From assembly GCA_904066235.2 (NCBI GenBank), contig CAJFCV020000003.1, forward strand, positions 8,308,001-8,372,000: DNA of 64,000 nt, written 5' to 3'. The DNA comes from Bursaphelenchus xylophilus. Its lineage: Eukaryota > Nematoda > Chromadorea > Rhabditida > Aphelenchoididae. The translations under genes were made by a program, and so were the position numbers. The notes under the pieces were generated by a model, which saw only the letters and a program-made list of their open reading frames with translations, was not told where the DNA came from and did not search any database. Below are positions 63,979 through 64,000 of this stretch, one piece after another (the stretch's first letter is position 1; each line of letters opens with the position of its first letter).

Positions 63979-64000
63979 GTAAGCGAACGCGATCACAGAT

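Overview
The window is nuclear DNA from a nematode. The genes are broken by many very short introns (about 35-60 nt) with TTTCAG/TTTTAG-type acceptors, and several products belong to nematode-typical families (a transthyretin-like secreted protein, a CX-module protein, a Kunitz plus lustrin-repeat protein). Many start codons lie just downstream of a splice-acceptor-like sequence, as expected for spliced-leader trans-splicing. I cannot name the species. Every multi-exon model below was built by hand from reading frames and splice signals, and exon phases join without gaps.

Layout. 1-1140 (+): 3' end of a CLEC16A/gop-1 homologue. 1311-1952 (-): single-exon, 16-cysteine secreted protein. 2405-3526 (-): POLDIP2 homologue, directly downstream of 3677-4728 (-): COQ5 (ubiquinone C-methyltransferase). 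6991-8706 (+): SLC17-type transporter. 9451-18612 (-): complete 12-exon fatty acid synthase of 2592 residues. 18613-27005: large non-coding upstream region. 27064-30625 (-): cytosolic aconitase, directly downstream of 30825-34370 (-): C3G/RAPGEF1-like Rap exchange factor. 34762-37487 (-): secreted protein with eleven EF-hand-like loops. 38544-39061 (-): transthyretin-like protein, only 44 bp after 39106-40328 (-): a rhodopsin-type GPCR. 41509-42834 (+): Cosmc (C1GALT1C1)-like protein. 42956-45155 (-): extracellular LRR protein. 46.9-47.6 kb: nested repeat elements. 47899-48642 (+): CX-module protein. 50358-51924 (+): unrecognised small gene. 52586-53369 (-): glia maturation factor. 53.9-55.6 kb: repeat-rich interval bounded by inverted repeats. 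55760-58682 (+): VPS53. 59428 to the window end (+): multi-Kunitz/lustrin secreted protein, truncated by the window edge.

Functionally this is ordinary metazoan gene content: lipid synthesis (FASN), ubiquinone synthesis (COQ5), the cytosolic aconitase reaction, endosome-Golgi tethering (VPS53), Rap signalling, actin debranching (GMF), O-glycan core 1 assembly (Cosmc) and a set of secreted or matrix proteins. Three same-strand gene pairs (COQ5-POLDIP2, RapGEF-aconitase, GPCR-TTL) have the tight spacing of nematode operons. No CRISPR, rRNA or tRNA gene was found. The least explained signals are a cluster of GCACNGTGC palindromes (52.0-52.3 kb), a 234-bp perfect inverted-repeat element built from TTTGCGGGCA units, and an inverted-repeat-bounded interval with three iterated AACGTTTCCC blocks.
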